Assembly (NCBI GenBank): GCA_019456165.1
Contig: VRUJ01000013.1
Span: forward strand, 1-64,000
Source: Chloroflexota bacterium
GTDB lineage: Bacteria; Chloroflexota; Anaerolineae; Anaerolineales; UBA11579
Direction: 5' to 3'
DNA length: 64,000 bases
Position 1 is the stretch's first letter. Each line of letters starts with the position of its first letter. A program made the translations under genes and the position numbers. Below the pieces are notes generated by a model. The model was not told the DNA's origin. It saw nothing but the letters and a program-made list of their open reading frames with translations, and made no database searches. Positions 1 to 8,540 of the stretch are shown in pieces.

Positions 1-341
1 TTTGAACTTTAACTCAGGCTAAAGCTTGCCCGACTAAAAAGGGCTTGACCATTTTACAGAAAAGATGTTGCACAATCAGCTATTGAACTAATCCCCCGAT
101 TTATTTGTATATAAATTGAGTAATATTTAGATGTTATTGAATCCTTTTGTAAGAATAATAGTTCGGAAAGTATCCTAATAATTGGCAATCCTGATCTTCA
201 ATCACGATCAACGCATTTTTAAAAAAAATACCTTGAAACCTTACATAATTATCAGCATTTTTGTGTAAGTTCAAGATTTCTTTCCATGATATACTTTTAC
301 CTTGTGTAGTAATCTCAAAGTCAAAAAAGAGGAGCAAACTT
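1..341. other. Intergenic, upstream of STAS gene
   Basis: No convincing gene is seen. An open frame on the minus strand (134-499) runs antisense into the STAS gene and has no ribosome binding site or family resemblance. The stretch presumably carries the promoter of the following two-gene operon, but I could not pick a clear -35/-10 pair. Confidence 0.4.
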
Positions 342-677
342 ATGGAAATCACGACCACACAATATAAAAATGTTGATGTCATCAAGATGGCAGGACGCCT
401 AGACAGCAGCTCCGCCCCAAAGTTGACTGATGCATTCAAGAAACTTACGGATGCAAAGAGGTACAAAATTGTTTTCGATATGAGCGAAATTGATTTCATC
501 TCCAGCGCAGGAGTATGGACCTTGATGGAAACTCAAAAAGAGTGCCGCAAGCTCAGCCGAGGCGAGGTTATTCTGGCAACTGTAAACGACAAAATAGTAA
601 AATCGCTTGATCTTGCCGGGCTCAAGCACTTTTTTACATTCTCAGACGACATCACCGAGGCAGTTGGAAACCTTTAG
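342..677 (+). CDS. STAS-domain anti-sigma factor antagonist (RsbV/SpoIIAA-like)
   Basis: A protein of about 111 residues made of a single STAS domain. The segment DMSEIDFISSAGVWTLM matches the conserved loop in which a serine of the S-S-A-G stretch is phosphorylated by the partner anti-sigma kinase. In the family, the unphosphorylated form binds the kinase and releases its sigma factor or other target. The open frame extends upstream to 261, but the ATG at 342 is preceded by a good ribosome binding site (GAGGAG) and starts the domain as in homologues. The stop overlaps the start of the next gene, the anti-sigma kinase, by one base. With the facing phosphatase gene it forms a partner-switching module; the target is unknown. 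Confidence 0.88.
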   Translation: MEITTTQYKNVDVIKMAGRLDSSSAPKLTDAFKKLTDAKRYKIVFDMSEIDFISSAGVWTLMETQKECRKLSRGEVILATVNDKIVKSLDLAGLKHFFTFSDDITEAVGNL

Positions 678-1120
678 TGGATAACACCGCAGAAAATTAC
701 CAACAAAAAACATTTGCAGGACGATATGATAGGTTAGCCGAGATCGGCGAGTTCATCGCTCAAGCAGCAAAAAATGCTGGCTTTGATGAAGATGCTGTAT
801 ACACTCTGCAATTAGCTGTTGACGAGGCCTGTACCAATATCATAGAACACGCCTATGAGGGTGAAGGTAAAGGCAAAATTGAATGTATTTGTGATGATGA
901 TGAAGATGAACTGATCATCACGCTGCATGATTGGGGAAAAGCATTTAATCCAGAGAACATCCCAGAACCAGACTTTTCTGTCCCTATCGAGGAGATTGAA
1001 TCTAGGGGTGCAGGGTTAATACTTATCAAAAAGATTATGGATGATGTGAAATTTAAATTTTCCCCCGAGGATGGCAATATTCTAATAATGGTAAAACACA
1101 AAAAAAAGGAAGAAGAATAA
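677..1120 (+). CDS. Anti-sigma regulatory kinase, HATPase_c_2 (RsbW/SpoIIAB-like)
   Basis: A 147-residue GHKL-fold serine kinase. The N box (LQLAVDEACTNIIEHAY, about residues 41-57) and a later glycine-containing nucleotide loop (ESRGAGLILIKKIMDDV) are characteristic of RsbW/SpoIIAB. In the family it binds and inhibits a sigma factor and phosphorylates the STAS antagonist. It starts with GTG at 677, overlapping the TAG of the STAS gene, which implies translational coupling. No sigma factor gene lies next to it, so the regulated target is not visible; in such orphan modules it may be a sigma factor elsewhere or another effector. Confidence 0.88.
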   Translation: MDNTAENYQQKTFAGRYDRLAEIGEFIAQAAKNAGFDEDAVYTLQLAVDEACTNIIEHAYEGEGKGKIECICDDDEDELIITLHDWGKAFNPENIPEPDFSVPIEEIESRGAGLILIKKIMDDVKFKFSPEDGNILIMVKHKKKEEE

Positions 1121-1127
1121 GATTTTA

Positions 1128-3200
1128 TTAGGACTCTTTATCTCTAACCAGAACCATTAACGTAATATCATCCGATGGGGGTGTTTCACCCACGAATTGA
1201 TGGACACTTTTCAAGATAGAAGTTTGCATATCCTCGGCTGTCTGGCCGAGATTATTTTTAGCCGTCTCGACTAAAGAATTTTCTTCAAAGAATTCACCCT
1301 GACTGTTCTCGGCTTCCGGAATGCCATCAGTGTATAAGATAAGACAATCACCTGGAGCTAATTCTACCGTCGCCTGCTCCCAGGTCGCATCCTCGTCAAT
1401 ACCTATTGGGATTCCAGTGCGCCTTAAACCTTGAATTTTTTCTCCATTTTTCTGATTAGCGCTGAGTAAATAAGGTGGGTTATGCCCCGCATTACTGTAG
1501 GTTAGTTTTCCAGTGGATGGATCCAGGATACCATAAAAAGTAGTGACAAAGAGATTTGCGCGTGTATCTCGCAGGATACGCTCATTCGTTGCAAAAAATA
1601 CTGTATCCGGTTCCATATCGAACTCAGTTGCGTAGGTGCGGATCAGAGTGCGGCTCAAAGCCATATACAAAGCAGGTCCAAGTCCCTTATCTAACACATC
1701 CGCGATAACTAGTCCGACCCTGCCGTCCGAAAGCGGGATAACGTCAAAAAAATCACCCGCCATCTCCCCCGCAGGCGAAAGTGAGACTGCCAATTGCCAA
1801 CCAGGGATAGATGGGAAGGTATATGGTAAAAAGCTGGATTGGATGCTGCGAGCAATATTCAACTCTTGTGTCACGCGTTGAAGTTCCAGGGTTTGGGAGG
1901 AAATTTCGGATTGATGGATAGCCGAAGCTATCTGGTCGGCAAGAGATTGGACTATAGGTAAAAGATTGTTGATCAAACGACGATTCCACGGCTGCGTGAG
2001 GGTATGCAGAGCGACGTAAACTCCCGCAAAGGCTTGCCCGCTTTCAACATCCAAAATTGGAGCAACTACAGTCGGGTTATGGCTTATGTAGCCCTCATGC
2101 CAGGGCAGTTTGTCGCTTGAGAGAAAAGCCTTACCTTCTTTTTCACCAAGCAGCCAGGGCCACACCGGTTCCAAATCTGGAGTCCATTCAGGGCGAGAGT
2201 TGAATAAAATTTGATCTGGGAAACGCCATAACAAAATTCTTCCTGAAGGGAACATGTTGGGGATGTGTTCCTCAAGGATTTTGGATAACGATTCCAAACC
2301 CGGGGGAGAGTTAATAATACTGCGGCCCAATTGTTCCAATTTTTCTAAAGCGCGAAACTGCTGGCGGCTGCTTTCCCCAGTTAGGCTTAAACGACGCGTA
2401 AGGTATGCGACAGCCAACATCCCACCCATGAAAAACAAATAAACGATCAGGTTATTTTGCATATACAAGCCGGTGGCCAGGATAGAAAAAGGCAGCACCA
2501 ACTGTGGGATTCCAGAAGATAACAAAAAGAAATTTACCAGAGGATATATAGGATTTCCAGGCGCTAAAGTTCTGCGTACCCAGATGTTGTACCCGAAATA
2601 ACCCGCCCAAAGCAATATGTAAAGTACGCTGTATATAAGCATGGCCCCCAGTGAATAAAAGATCACTGGAAAAGTTATCTGGGTAAATCCAAATTCTCCC
2701 CCCCAATATTGGTAGACTGATATGGCTACTAAAGGCACAAAGGTATCTCCCGCCAAACTCAGGAATAAATTTCGGCGTAGATTCCAGGTTTCGGCTTTTG
2801 AAGCTGGCTTCCTAATATTTATTACTCCCTGGATTAAAAACCACCCAACCGATACCCACAAAGCGGATGGGCCGAAAAGAAATAAAGCTGACCATAATAC
2901 AATTCCTGCCATTGACCCATCAGTACTGCCATACCGGTTGGTGCGCCATTCAATTATCAGAAAAAATCTTAAATGCAAAAATATCCTATAAAGACCAAAT
3001 ATCAACAGCAATTCAACAAGGTTTTCGCGAATAAGTATTAAATCGGTAATCCGTGCCAGCCAAACTAAACCTACCAATGCAACCGGAGTGGAATAAAGGA
3101 AGGCGAATACCTCACCTACCCCAACCACCTGCCGTTCGAAAGGCATTTCTGCTAACTCAGGCCAAAACCTTTTAGCAATCTTCAGTAATATTTTTTGCAT
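1128..3200 (-). CDS. Membrane PP2C/SpoIIE-type serine phosphatase with GAF-like region (RsbU-like)
   Basis: A 690-residue protein with a hydrophobic N-terminal half (several membrane helices within about residues 25-270), a GAF-like sensor region (about 285-420), a short coiled linker (SQTLELQRVTQELNIARSIQ) and a C-terminal SpoIIE/PP2C domain (about 450-690). Metal-binding features are visible: AGEMAGDFFDV, GLVIADVLDKG, YTDGIPEA and SDDITLMVL. Such enzymes dephosphorylate the STAS antagonist, completing the partner switch. It converges on the STAS/kinase operon with only a 7-base gap, which supports shared function. The membrane part suggests sensing of an envelope or soluble cue, but the ligand is unknown. 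Confidence 0.86.
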   Translation of the reverse strand: MQKILLKIAKRFWPELAEMPFERQVVGVGEVFAFLYSTPVALVGLVWLARITDLILIRENLVELLLIFGLYRIFLHLRFFLIIEWRTNRYGSTDGSMAGIVLWSALFLFGPSALWVSVGWFLIQGVINIRKPASKAETWNLRRNLFLSLAGDTFVPLVAISVYQYWGGEFGFTQITFPVIFYSLGAMLIYSVLYILLWAGYFGYNIWVRRTLAPGNPIYPLVNFFLLSSGIPQLVLPFSILATGLYMQNNLIVYLFFMGGMLAVAYLTRRLSLTGESSRQQFRALEKLEQLGRSIINSPPGLESLSKILEEHIPNMFPSGRILLWRFPDQILFNSRPEWTPDLEPVWPWLLGEKEGKAFLSSDKLPWHEGYISHNPTVVAPILDVESGQAFAGVYVALHTLTQPWNRRLINNLLPIVQSLADQIASAIHQSEISSQTLELQRVTQELNIARSIQSSFLPYTFPSIPGWQLAVSLSPAGEMAGDFFDVIPLSDGRVGLVIADVLDKGLGPALYMALSRTLIRTYATEFDMEPDTVFFATNERILRDTRANLFVTTFYGILDPSTGKLTYSNAGHNPPYLLSANQKNGEKIQGLRRTGIPIGIDEDATWEQATVELAPGDCLILYTDGIPEAENSQGEFFEENSLVETAKNNLGQTAEDMQTSILKSVHQFVGETPPSDDITLMVLVRDKES

Positions 3201-3479
3201 TCAGTTAATAATGTCTTTCTGAAATCCCAGCGTGTTTCGATGTTTAGTTTCCGTTGGTCATATTATCATAAATTTCTAGGATTTTAAAGGATTCGTTTGT
3301 CTTTAAGATTCCAACTTTGATACACCTTAAATAATCGGGGATGCCTTGTCATCATTGATATGCAATTTCGACAACAGATAGATCCCCATATAATCAAAAG
3401 TGTGGATTCAAATCGTTTATGCTAAAATTACTTCTCGATCATCTCATTATATTCTTGAATTATTAATACCCCTACTATT

Positions 3480-4472
3480 ATGATCACAATCAAAAACCTA
3501 CAAAAAGTAGTTGATCAAATTACCGTAATTGATATTGAGTCGCTCAAAATCAAAGCCGGGGAAATTGCTGCGTTAGTGGGTCCGGTTGATAGCGGTATAG
3601 ATATTTTGCAGGATTTGCTCCTGGGCAGAGCGCGTCCCACGATGGGAAGTATCCAATTAGCCGGAATTGACCCGTCTAAAGAAAGAAAGTTATTTAGCCG
3701 TTCTGTTGGGGTTCTATTTACCGAAGAAAATCTATACAAACGGCAGTCGCCGCGTGGAAATCTTAAATTCTTTGCTCGTTTAGCCCGACTGCCCAAAGAC
3801 CGCGTAAATGAAGTCCTGGAACAGTTGGGGTTGGCTGATGATGCCGATAACAGGGTGGAGAACCTGTCTTCCAGCCTGAAAAGACGTTTAGCTTTAGGGC
3901 GTGCCATCTTGCATAGACCAACTGTGCTCCTACTGGTCGAACCGTTTGCAAAATGCGACCAAAACACGGTTGAATTGATGAGTAGAATTCTCCGGCATAA
4001 TGCTGAAAATGGAGTCTCCATTCTCATAATCGCCGAAGACACAACAAACCTTCTCAAAGTTTGTGATGTGATCCACCGCTTGGAGCATGGAAAGATCGTG
4101 GGCACCTTTCGCCCCGAGGAAGAGCAAGCTCCCACGATGCCTTTCATGATTCCTGCCAAGTTGGAGGGGAAAGTGGCATTGGTTGATCCGGTTGAGATCT
4201 TGTTTGTACTCGCCCAGGATGACCGCACATTCCTGCAAACAGCCGATGACCGCCTGCCCACTCAATTTACCATGACGGAATTAGAAAAGCGCCTATCGCG
4301 CAGCGGTTTTTTTCGCGCCCACCGAGGTTATTTAGTCAATCTCCAGCATGTAAAAGAAGTTATCCCATACACGCGGGACAGTTTCACCCTGCGGCTCAAG
4401 GATGAGGCGAAGACAGAAATTCCGCTCAGTAAAACGGCTGCCCGGGAGCTGCGCGAGCTATTAGGATATTGA
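3480..4472 (+). CDS. Degenerate ABC-ATPase domain fused to LytTR DNA-binding domain (transcription regulator)
   Basis: A 330-residue protein: an ABC ATPase-like domain (about 1-215) followed by a LytTR DNA-binding domain (about 230-330; FFRAHRGYLVNLQHVKEV is typical). The ATPase is degenerate. The Walker A region reads GPVDSGID, lacking the invariant Lys and the second Gly; the signature reads LSSSLKRR instead of LSGGQ; and Walker B is VLLLVEPFAKCD, missing the Mg-binding Asp. It is therefore unlikely to hydrolyse ATP and probably acts as a regulator using the ABC fold for contacts. The next gene on the same strand is a truncated ABC transporter ATPase behind a promoter with 21-bp spaced direct repeats, its likely target. 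ABC-LytTR fusions next to ABC transporters are known in Firmicutes and Chloroflexota. Confidence 0.85.
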   Translation: MITIKNLQKVVDQITVIDIESLKIKAGEIAALVGPVDSGIDILQDLLLGRARPTMGSIQLAGIDPSKERKLFSRSVGVLFTEENLYKRQSPRGNLKFFARLARLPKDRVNEVLEQLGLADDADNRVENLSSSLKRRLALGRAILHRPTVLLLVEPFAKCDQNTVELMSRILRHNAENGVSILIIAEDTTNLLKVCDVIHRLEHGKIVGTFRPEEEQAPTMPFMIPAKLEGKVALVDPVEILFVLAQDDRTFLQTADDRLPTQFTMTELEKRLSRSGFFRAHRGYLVNLQHVKEVIPYTRDSFTLRLKDEAKTEIPLSKTAARELRELLGY

Positions 4473-4566
4473 GAAGCTCATAATACTCACTTTAGGAGCA
4501 GACTTTTGCTTCACTCAGGGGTCATTTAATTGAAAACTTTTGCGTTTTAATCCTAAAAACCTGCGA

Positions 4567-4595
4567 CATTCGCCCCCTTTTTTAGGCCATTCGCC
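4567..4595 (+). promoter_or_regulatory. Candidate LytTR operator: two direct repeats 21 bp apart
   Basis: The octamer CATTCGCC occurs at 4567-4574 and again at 4588-4595, a start-to-start spacing of 21 bp or two helical turns. LytTR proteins typically bind pairs of about 9-bp direct repeats with this spacing. The pair lies just downstream of the ABC-LytTR gene and about 30 bp upstream of a strong -35/-10 pair, as expected for an activator site. Assignment to this regulator is inference from position and spacing. Confidence 0.6.
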
Positions 4596-4625
4596 TACCC
4601 AAATACGCCGTAAACCCCGTTTTTG

Positions 4626-4654
4626 TTGCATTGTGTTTCCTATTTATTTATACT
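4626..4654 (+). promoter_or_regulatory. Sigma-70 type promoter of the (now truncated) ABC gene
   Basis: TTGCAT at 4626-4631 and TATACT at 4649-4654 are separated by 17 bp, a near-consensus housekeeping promoter. Transcription would start near 4661, giving a leader of about 65 nt before the ATG at 4725, which has the ribosome site GAAGGAG. The two CATTCGCC repeats lie upstream of the -35. Confidence 0.6.
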
Positions 4655-4724
4655 GTGGGCAGAATTTTGACTAATGAACAAGAGGTGAGCCGGTTGACAA
4701 CTCCGGCAACCCGAAGGAGAAATC

Positions 4725-5174
4725 ATGCAAGCAATCGAAGTAAAAAACCTCACCAGAGATTACAGCGGGCTGCGTGCGGTGGACGGCATCAGCTTCGGTG
4801 CTGAACAAGGTGAGATCTTTGGATTTTTAGGCCCCAATGGAGCCGGAAAAACCACAACCATCAAAATGCTCACCGGGCAGCTGCGCCCCACATCTGGGGA
4901 GGCAAAAGTTATGGGTTGTGATATAGTCGAAGAACGCCAGAAACTAAAACCCCAAATTGGGGTCGTTTTCGACAACCAGAACATTTACGAACGTATGTCG
5001 GCAAGTGATAACCTGCGCTTTTTCGCAAAGTTATACCGCGTGAAGAAAACACGTGTGCAGGAAGTTTTAGAACAAGTAGGTTTGACTGAACGAGCCAATG
5101 ACAGGGTAAATAAACTACCAAAATCCTCTAAACTCCTATCCCCGCTGCAAGCAACGGGGTATTACGGAGTTTAG
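4725..5174 (+). pseudogene. ABC transporter ATP-binding protein, 3' truncated
   Basis: The first ~135 codons encode an intact start of an ABC-2 type exporter ATPase: Walker A GPNGAGKTTTIKML at about residues 37-50 and a Q-loop region (IGVVFDNQNIYERMSASDNL). The frame then runs into a palindromic repeat (5128-5174) whose sequence supplies the last residues and the TAG stop. The ABC signature, Walker B and H-loop are lost, and no permease follows. Full-length relatives are about 300 residues. It is most likely a non-functional remnant of the transporter that the preceding ABC-LytTR protein controlled. Confidence 0.85.
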
Positions 5175-5229
5175 CCCCCACGGGTACGGATTTTGGAAAA
5201 ACATGGAACCCTCGTAGCAAGCTACGGGG
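5128..5229. repeat. Two palindromic hairpin repeats at a deletion/insertion scar
   Basis: Repeat 1 is a nested palindrome. The outer arms CTAAACTCC (5128-5136) and GGAGTTTAG (5166-5174) are exact reverse complements. They enclose an inner hairpin at 5140-5159 (CCCCG...AA...CGGGG with one mismatch). Repeat 2 at 5210-5229 has nine pairs (one G-T) around an AA loop. Both hairpins are followed by TATT. The pair lies exactly between two truncated genes, an ABC ATPase on the left and a PKD-type protein on the right, so it marks a rearrangement junction. I cannot name the repeat family. Confidence 0.7.
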
Positions 5230-5232
5230 TAT

Positions 5233-5457
5233 TCAGCAAGAATAAACCGTGAGAGGTGCCCAACCCTGGTTTGGCATAGCGCTGGCGTAAACTTCGACAT
5301 CTTCGCTCTGCTCTAAGAGGGTGCCCCCACTATGAGGTCTGCTCTGGTTGATGATAATCAATATCAGGCTGATAACTGCAAAGATTATTATTGAAATAGT
5401 TTCAATCTTGTGAGCAATTTCATTTCCCCTAAAAATGTCAATAAATCGTTTCATCAA
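5233..5457 (-). pseudogene. Truncated membrane-anchored PKD-domain protein
   Basis: A 74-residue remnant. It has a basic N-terminus, one membrane helix (about residues 20-38, ISIIIFAVISLILIIIN) and the very start of a PKD-like domain: VEVYASAMPNQGWAPLTVY corresponds to the usual [V/A]-x-A-x-P-x-x-G-x-A-P-L-T-V-x-F opening strand. The frame then stops at 5233, at the edge of the palindromic scar. PKD proteins are normally hundreds of residues long and exported or surface bound, so most of the gene has been lost. The PKD assignment rests on one short motif. Confidence 0.55.
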
Positions 5458-5518
5458 TAATCACCGATTTATCTTTCTATAAGGATATTAATACCCCTTA
5501 AATACACCATCAAGGCAT

Positions 5519-7765
5519 TTAATTACCAGTTCGGTCTTTTTTGAGCATTTTGATAAAAACATCGACAACTTTAGGGTCAAAATATTTTCCAGATTCCTCC
5601 CGCATGTGCTCAAAAACCTCTTTTTCCTCCCATCGTTTGCGGTAAGGCCGGTCTGAATTCAATGCGTCCCATACATCAACAATTGCAAAGATTCGAGCAG
5701 CGAGGGGAATCTTCTCTCCTTTCAAGCCCCGGGGGTATCCCCCGCCATCATAATGTTCATGATGACAATATGGAATGTCTAATGCTGGAAGTAAGTACGC
5801 GATTTTGTATAGCATTTCGTAAGCAAAAACTGGATGTCGACGCATTAATTCCCATTCATCCTCGGAAAGTGGCCCTTTTTTACGCAGAATAGTGTCAGGA
5901 ATCCCCATCTTTCCAATATCATGCAGTAAGGCGCCTCTCCTCATGTGCACCAATTCTCCCGGTGGTACCTGCATTTCTTTTGCCAATCGCAGCGTGATCG
6001 TTGTCACCCGCTGAGTGTGGCCTTCGGTGGCATTATCACGCAGGTCAAGCGCTCGTACCCAACCCTCCAACGTTTCTATATATGCTATTTCCATATCTAA
6101 CTTTGCGCGTTGCAAACTATCAAATAATTCCGCATTGTGTATCGCGATAGCAGCCTGCCCTGCAAGAGTTTCTAAGAAACCGGTCCATTCTGGATCAATG
6201 TCAAGTGTTGAGCGGTTAAAAACTTCGAGAACTCCGACTATTTCTCCCTTTGCAATTAAAGGTATACCATAATATTCAACGAAACCTTCTTCTGGTGTAA
6301 CATATCCAATGACATCATCTAATTCGATCTCAAGCATGTCTGGAATATGAACAGTTCGCCGTTCGTAAGCGGCTTGCCCGGCAAAACCCTCTCCCAACTG
6401 GTACTGCTTTTCTGAGATATTTTTGCTGTGTCTAAATCCTTTTTCCGCGGTCAAATTCAGGGTATTTAAACTATCGATAATAAAGATACAAGCCGCATCA
6501 ATTGTTAATTGACTTGTTACCTGATCAAGCAAAAGGTTGAGGATAAGCCGTAAGTCTAAACTGCCTGTGATCGCCTGGTCTATTTTATGCAACGCGTCCA
6601 GACGGCGTAGCTGGAGACGAACCTTTTCATCTGTTTTCACCTGATCTGTGACATTTACGATATCCCCAACCATGAATTGAGGTTCACCTTTAGAATCTCT
6701 GGACAATACCACGTTCAAATCAACCCAAATAATATCTCCGCTCTTATGAATTATCCTGGAGCTCATTCTAAATGATTGCACCTCCCCATTGAACAATTGG
6801 TTAACATTTTTTTGGCTTTCATCTAAGTCATCAGGATGGGTTAAATCCATCCAGGTAATATTATAAAGTTCATCCGCAGAGTATCCACACATCACACAAA
6901 AAGACTGGTTAGTTTGGATAAAACGACCACTTGGTTCAGCTAATACCCTACCAATACCAGCATAGTCGAAGGCATTCCTGAACTTTTCTTCTGAATCGCG
7001 CAGTCTCTCCTCTGCTTTTTTGCGCTCGGTGTTGTCAAAAGCGGTGCCATGTGTACCTATAATATTATCATTTTCATCATAGATTGGTTTAGCATTGAAA
7101 ATCAGATCAATCGTTTCACCATCTTTTGAAATATGTGTGGTCTCATAGCCTTTTACCTGACCCCCGGCTAAGTGACGTGCAAATTCTTTGAGATCCCTTT
7201 CTGCAGCTTCTTCTGTTTGGAAATCATTGAAAGGTTTTCCAAGCATCTGCTCAATTAAATATCCATGGGTTCCTTCCCAGGCAGGATTCAGATAAATAAT
7301 ACGCCCTTCTGCGTCGGCACGCCAGATGAGGTCTTGAGACGTTTCAACCAAACCGCTGTACAAATCTTCAGACTCGCGCAAAGCAACTTGGTCCACCTGC
7401 TTTTCAACCGCTCTGCGAATAGTTAACATCAATTCATCCATGTTATAAGGCTTCAGTACGTAGCTGTAAGCCCCCAAATTGACCGCCTCAATGGCTGAGG
7501 TTTGGGTAGAATGGCCGGTAATTACGATGCACTCTGTCCAGGGGGAAATTCCCTTGATTTCCTTCATTAAATCCAGACCAGACATCTCCCCAAGTTTGAG
7601 ATCAAGCAATGCCACTACTGGGGGGGTTTTGGTCACAGATTTCAGAGCTGAGTTCACACTTGCAGCAGTTACTGGAGTATATTCAAGCGTTTTCAGGATA
7701 TCTGTCAACGTTTTCCGAATATTTTGGTCATCATCCACAATCAGGATTCGGGGCTTCTTATCCAT
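5519..7765 (-). CDS. Response regulator with PAS-PAS-GAF and HD-GYP output (c-di-GMP phosphodiesterase)
   Basis: A 748-residue protein: receiver domain (about 1-125, phospho-acceptor D55 in LLDLKLGEMSG), two PAS domains (about 135-255 and 265-385), GAF (about 400-545) and a C-terminal HD-GYP domain (about 565-740). Metal and GYP motifs are intact: HTQRV, LLHDIGKMGIPD, HHEHYDGGGYPRGLKGEKIPLAARIFAIVDVWDAL. In the family, HD-GYP domains hydrolyse c-di-GMP to pGpG or GMP. It is the last gene of a run after a histidine kinase and a double-receiver protein, 19 bases downstream of the latter, so it is probably the output of that phosphorelay. The PAS and GAF parts add a second, unidentified input. 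Confidence 0.92.
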   Translation of the reverse strand: MDKKPRILIVDDDQNIRKTLTDILKTLEYTPVTAASVNSALKSVTKTPPVVALLDLKLGEMSGLDLMKEIKGISPWTECIVITGHSTQTSAIEAVNLGAYSYVLKPYNMDELMLTIRRAVEKQVDQVALRESEDLYSGLVETSQDLIWRADAEGRIIYLNPAWEGTHGYLIEQMLGKPFNDFQTEEAAERDLKEFARHLAGGQVKGYETTHISKDGETIDLIFNAKPIYDENDNIIGTHGTAFDNTERKKAEERLRDSEEKFRNAFDYAGIGRVLAEPSGRFIQTNQSFCVMCGYSADELYNITWMDLTHPDDLDESQKNVNQLFNGEVQSFRMSSRIIHKSGDIIWVDLNVVLSRDSKGEPQFMVGDIVNVTDQVKTDEKVRLQLRRLDALHKIDQAITGSLDLRLILNLLLDQVTSQLTIDAACIFIIDSLNTLNLTAEKGFRHSKNISEKQYQLGEGFAGQAAYERRTVHIPDMLEIELDDVIGYVTPEEGFVEYYGIPLIAKGEIVGVLEVFNRSTLDIDPEWTGFLETLAGQAAIAIHNAELFDSLQRAKLDMEIAYIETLEGWVRALDLRDNATEGHTQRVTTITLRLAKEMQVPPGELVHMRRGALLHDIGKMGIPDTILRKKGPLSEDEWELMRRHPVFAYEMLYKIAYLLPALDIPYCHHEHYDGGGYPRGLKGEKIPLAARIFAIVDVWDALNSDRPYRKRWEEKEVFEHMREESGKYFDPKVVDVFIKMLKKDRTGN

Positions 7766-7784
7766 CGTACTCCATCATATACAT

Positions 7785-8540
7785 CTAAGATTCATCACTT
7801 ATTATTCTGCTAAGCTCCAGATTATGTATCTCATTTATTACGCCAAATAGCTTATCAATCTCTAATGGCTTGTATAGACATGTGTGTGCGCTTAATTTCA
7901 GGGCCGTTTCAATCGACGCAGCCATCTCGTTTTGGTATCCCGTGACTAGTACGACCGGCTGCGAGGGAGATTTACTTTTGATGATTTTTAAAACCTCAAG
8001 GCCGGTAAGATGATTCAACTTCATGTCCAATAAAACCAATTGGAAATCCTGGCTTATTAGTTGTTCGATATCCTCAATATCTGTAATAGCGGACACTGAG
8101 TAACCACTTTCCTGTAATATATCTCCAACTGTTTTGCAGAAATCAGGATCATCATCTACAATAACAACAGGTCGTTCGTCGATGACGGATGAGAAGAAAT
8201 TTAATAGAAGGTTGATATCTAAGGGTTTATCCAATACCCCGATTGCACCTTCATCGATACCTTCTTGGACGACATCATCAGACGTATATGCGGTCATGAA
8301 CACAACTGGCACATTGGGCTGAACCAGATGGAAAGCTCGATAAAGTTCCACTCCATTCATATCCGGCATCTTAATATCGGTGAGCAAACTATCAAATTGT
8401 CTCTCTCTAGCCAGATCAAGAGCTTCCGGTCCTGAGAATGCTGCCTCAGCGTGAAAATCCTTCGAATTTAGGATATCAACTAGTGTCTCTGCCATACGTT
8501 TGTCATCGTCGACGATGAGGATGCGAAGTTTTTTAGGCAT
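7785..8540 (-). CDS. Protein with two response-regulator receiver domains
   Basis: A 251-residue protein made of two CheY-like receivers and no output domain. Receiver 1 (about 5-120) has the acidic pocket DDD at 11-13 and phospho-acceptor D55 (LLTDIKMPDMNG). Receiver 2 (about 127-240) has VDDDPD and LLDMKLNHLTG. Such proteins act as phosphoryl relays or sinks between a kinase and a final effector. It overlaps the upstream kinase gene by 8 bases and precedes the receiver-HD-GYP gene, so a kinase to double-receiver to HD-GYP chain is likely. Confidence 0.92.
   Translation of the reverse strand: MPKKLRILIVDDDKRMAETLVDILNSKDFHAEAAFSGPEALDLARERQFDSLLTDIKMPDMNGVELYRAFHLVQPNVPVVFMTAYTSDDVVQEGIDEGAIGVLDKPLDINLLLNFFSSVIDERPVVIVDDDPDFCKTVGDILQESGYSVSAITDIEDIEQLISQDFQLVLLDMKLNHLTGLEVLKIIKSKSPSQPVVLVTGYQNEMAASIETALKLSAHTCLYKPLEIDKLFGVINEIHNLELSRIISDES

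Noticed and set aside
134-499. Minus-strand frame opposite the STAS gene
   Set aside because: It overlaps the clear STAS coding region antisense and has no support of its own.
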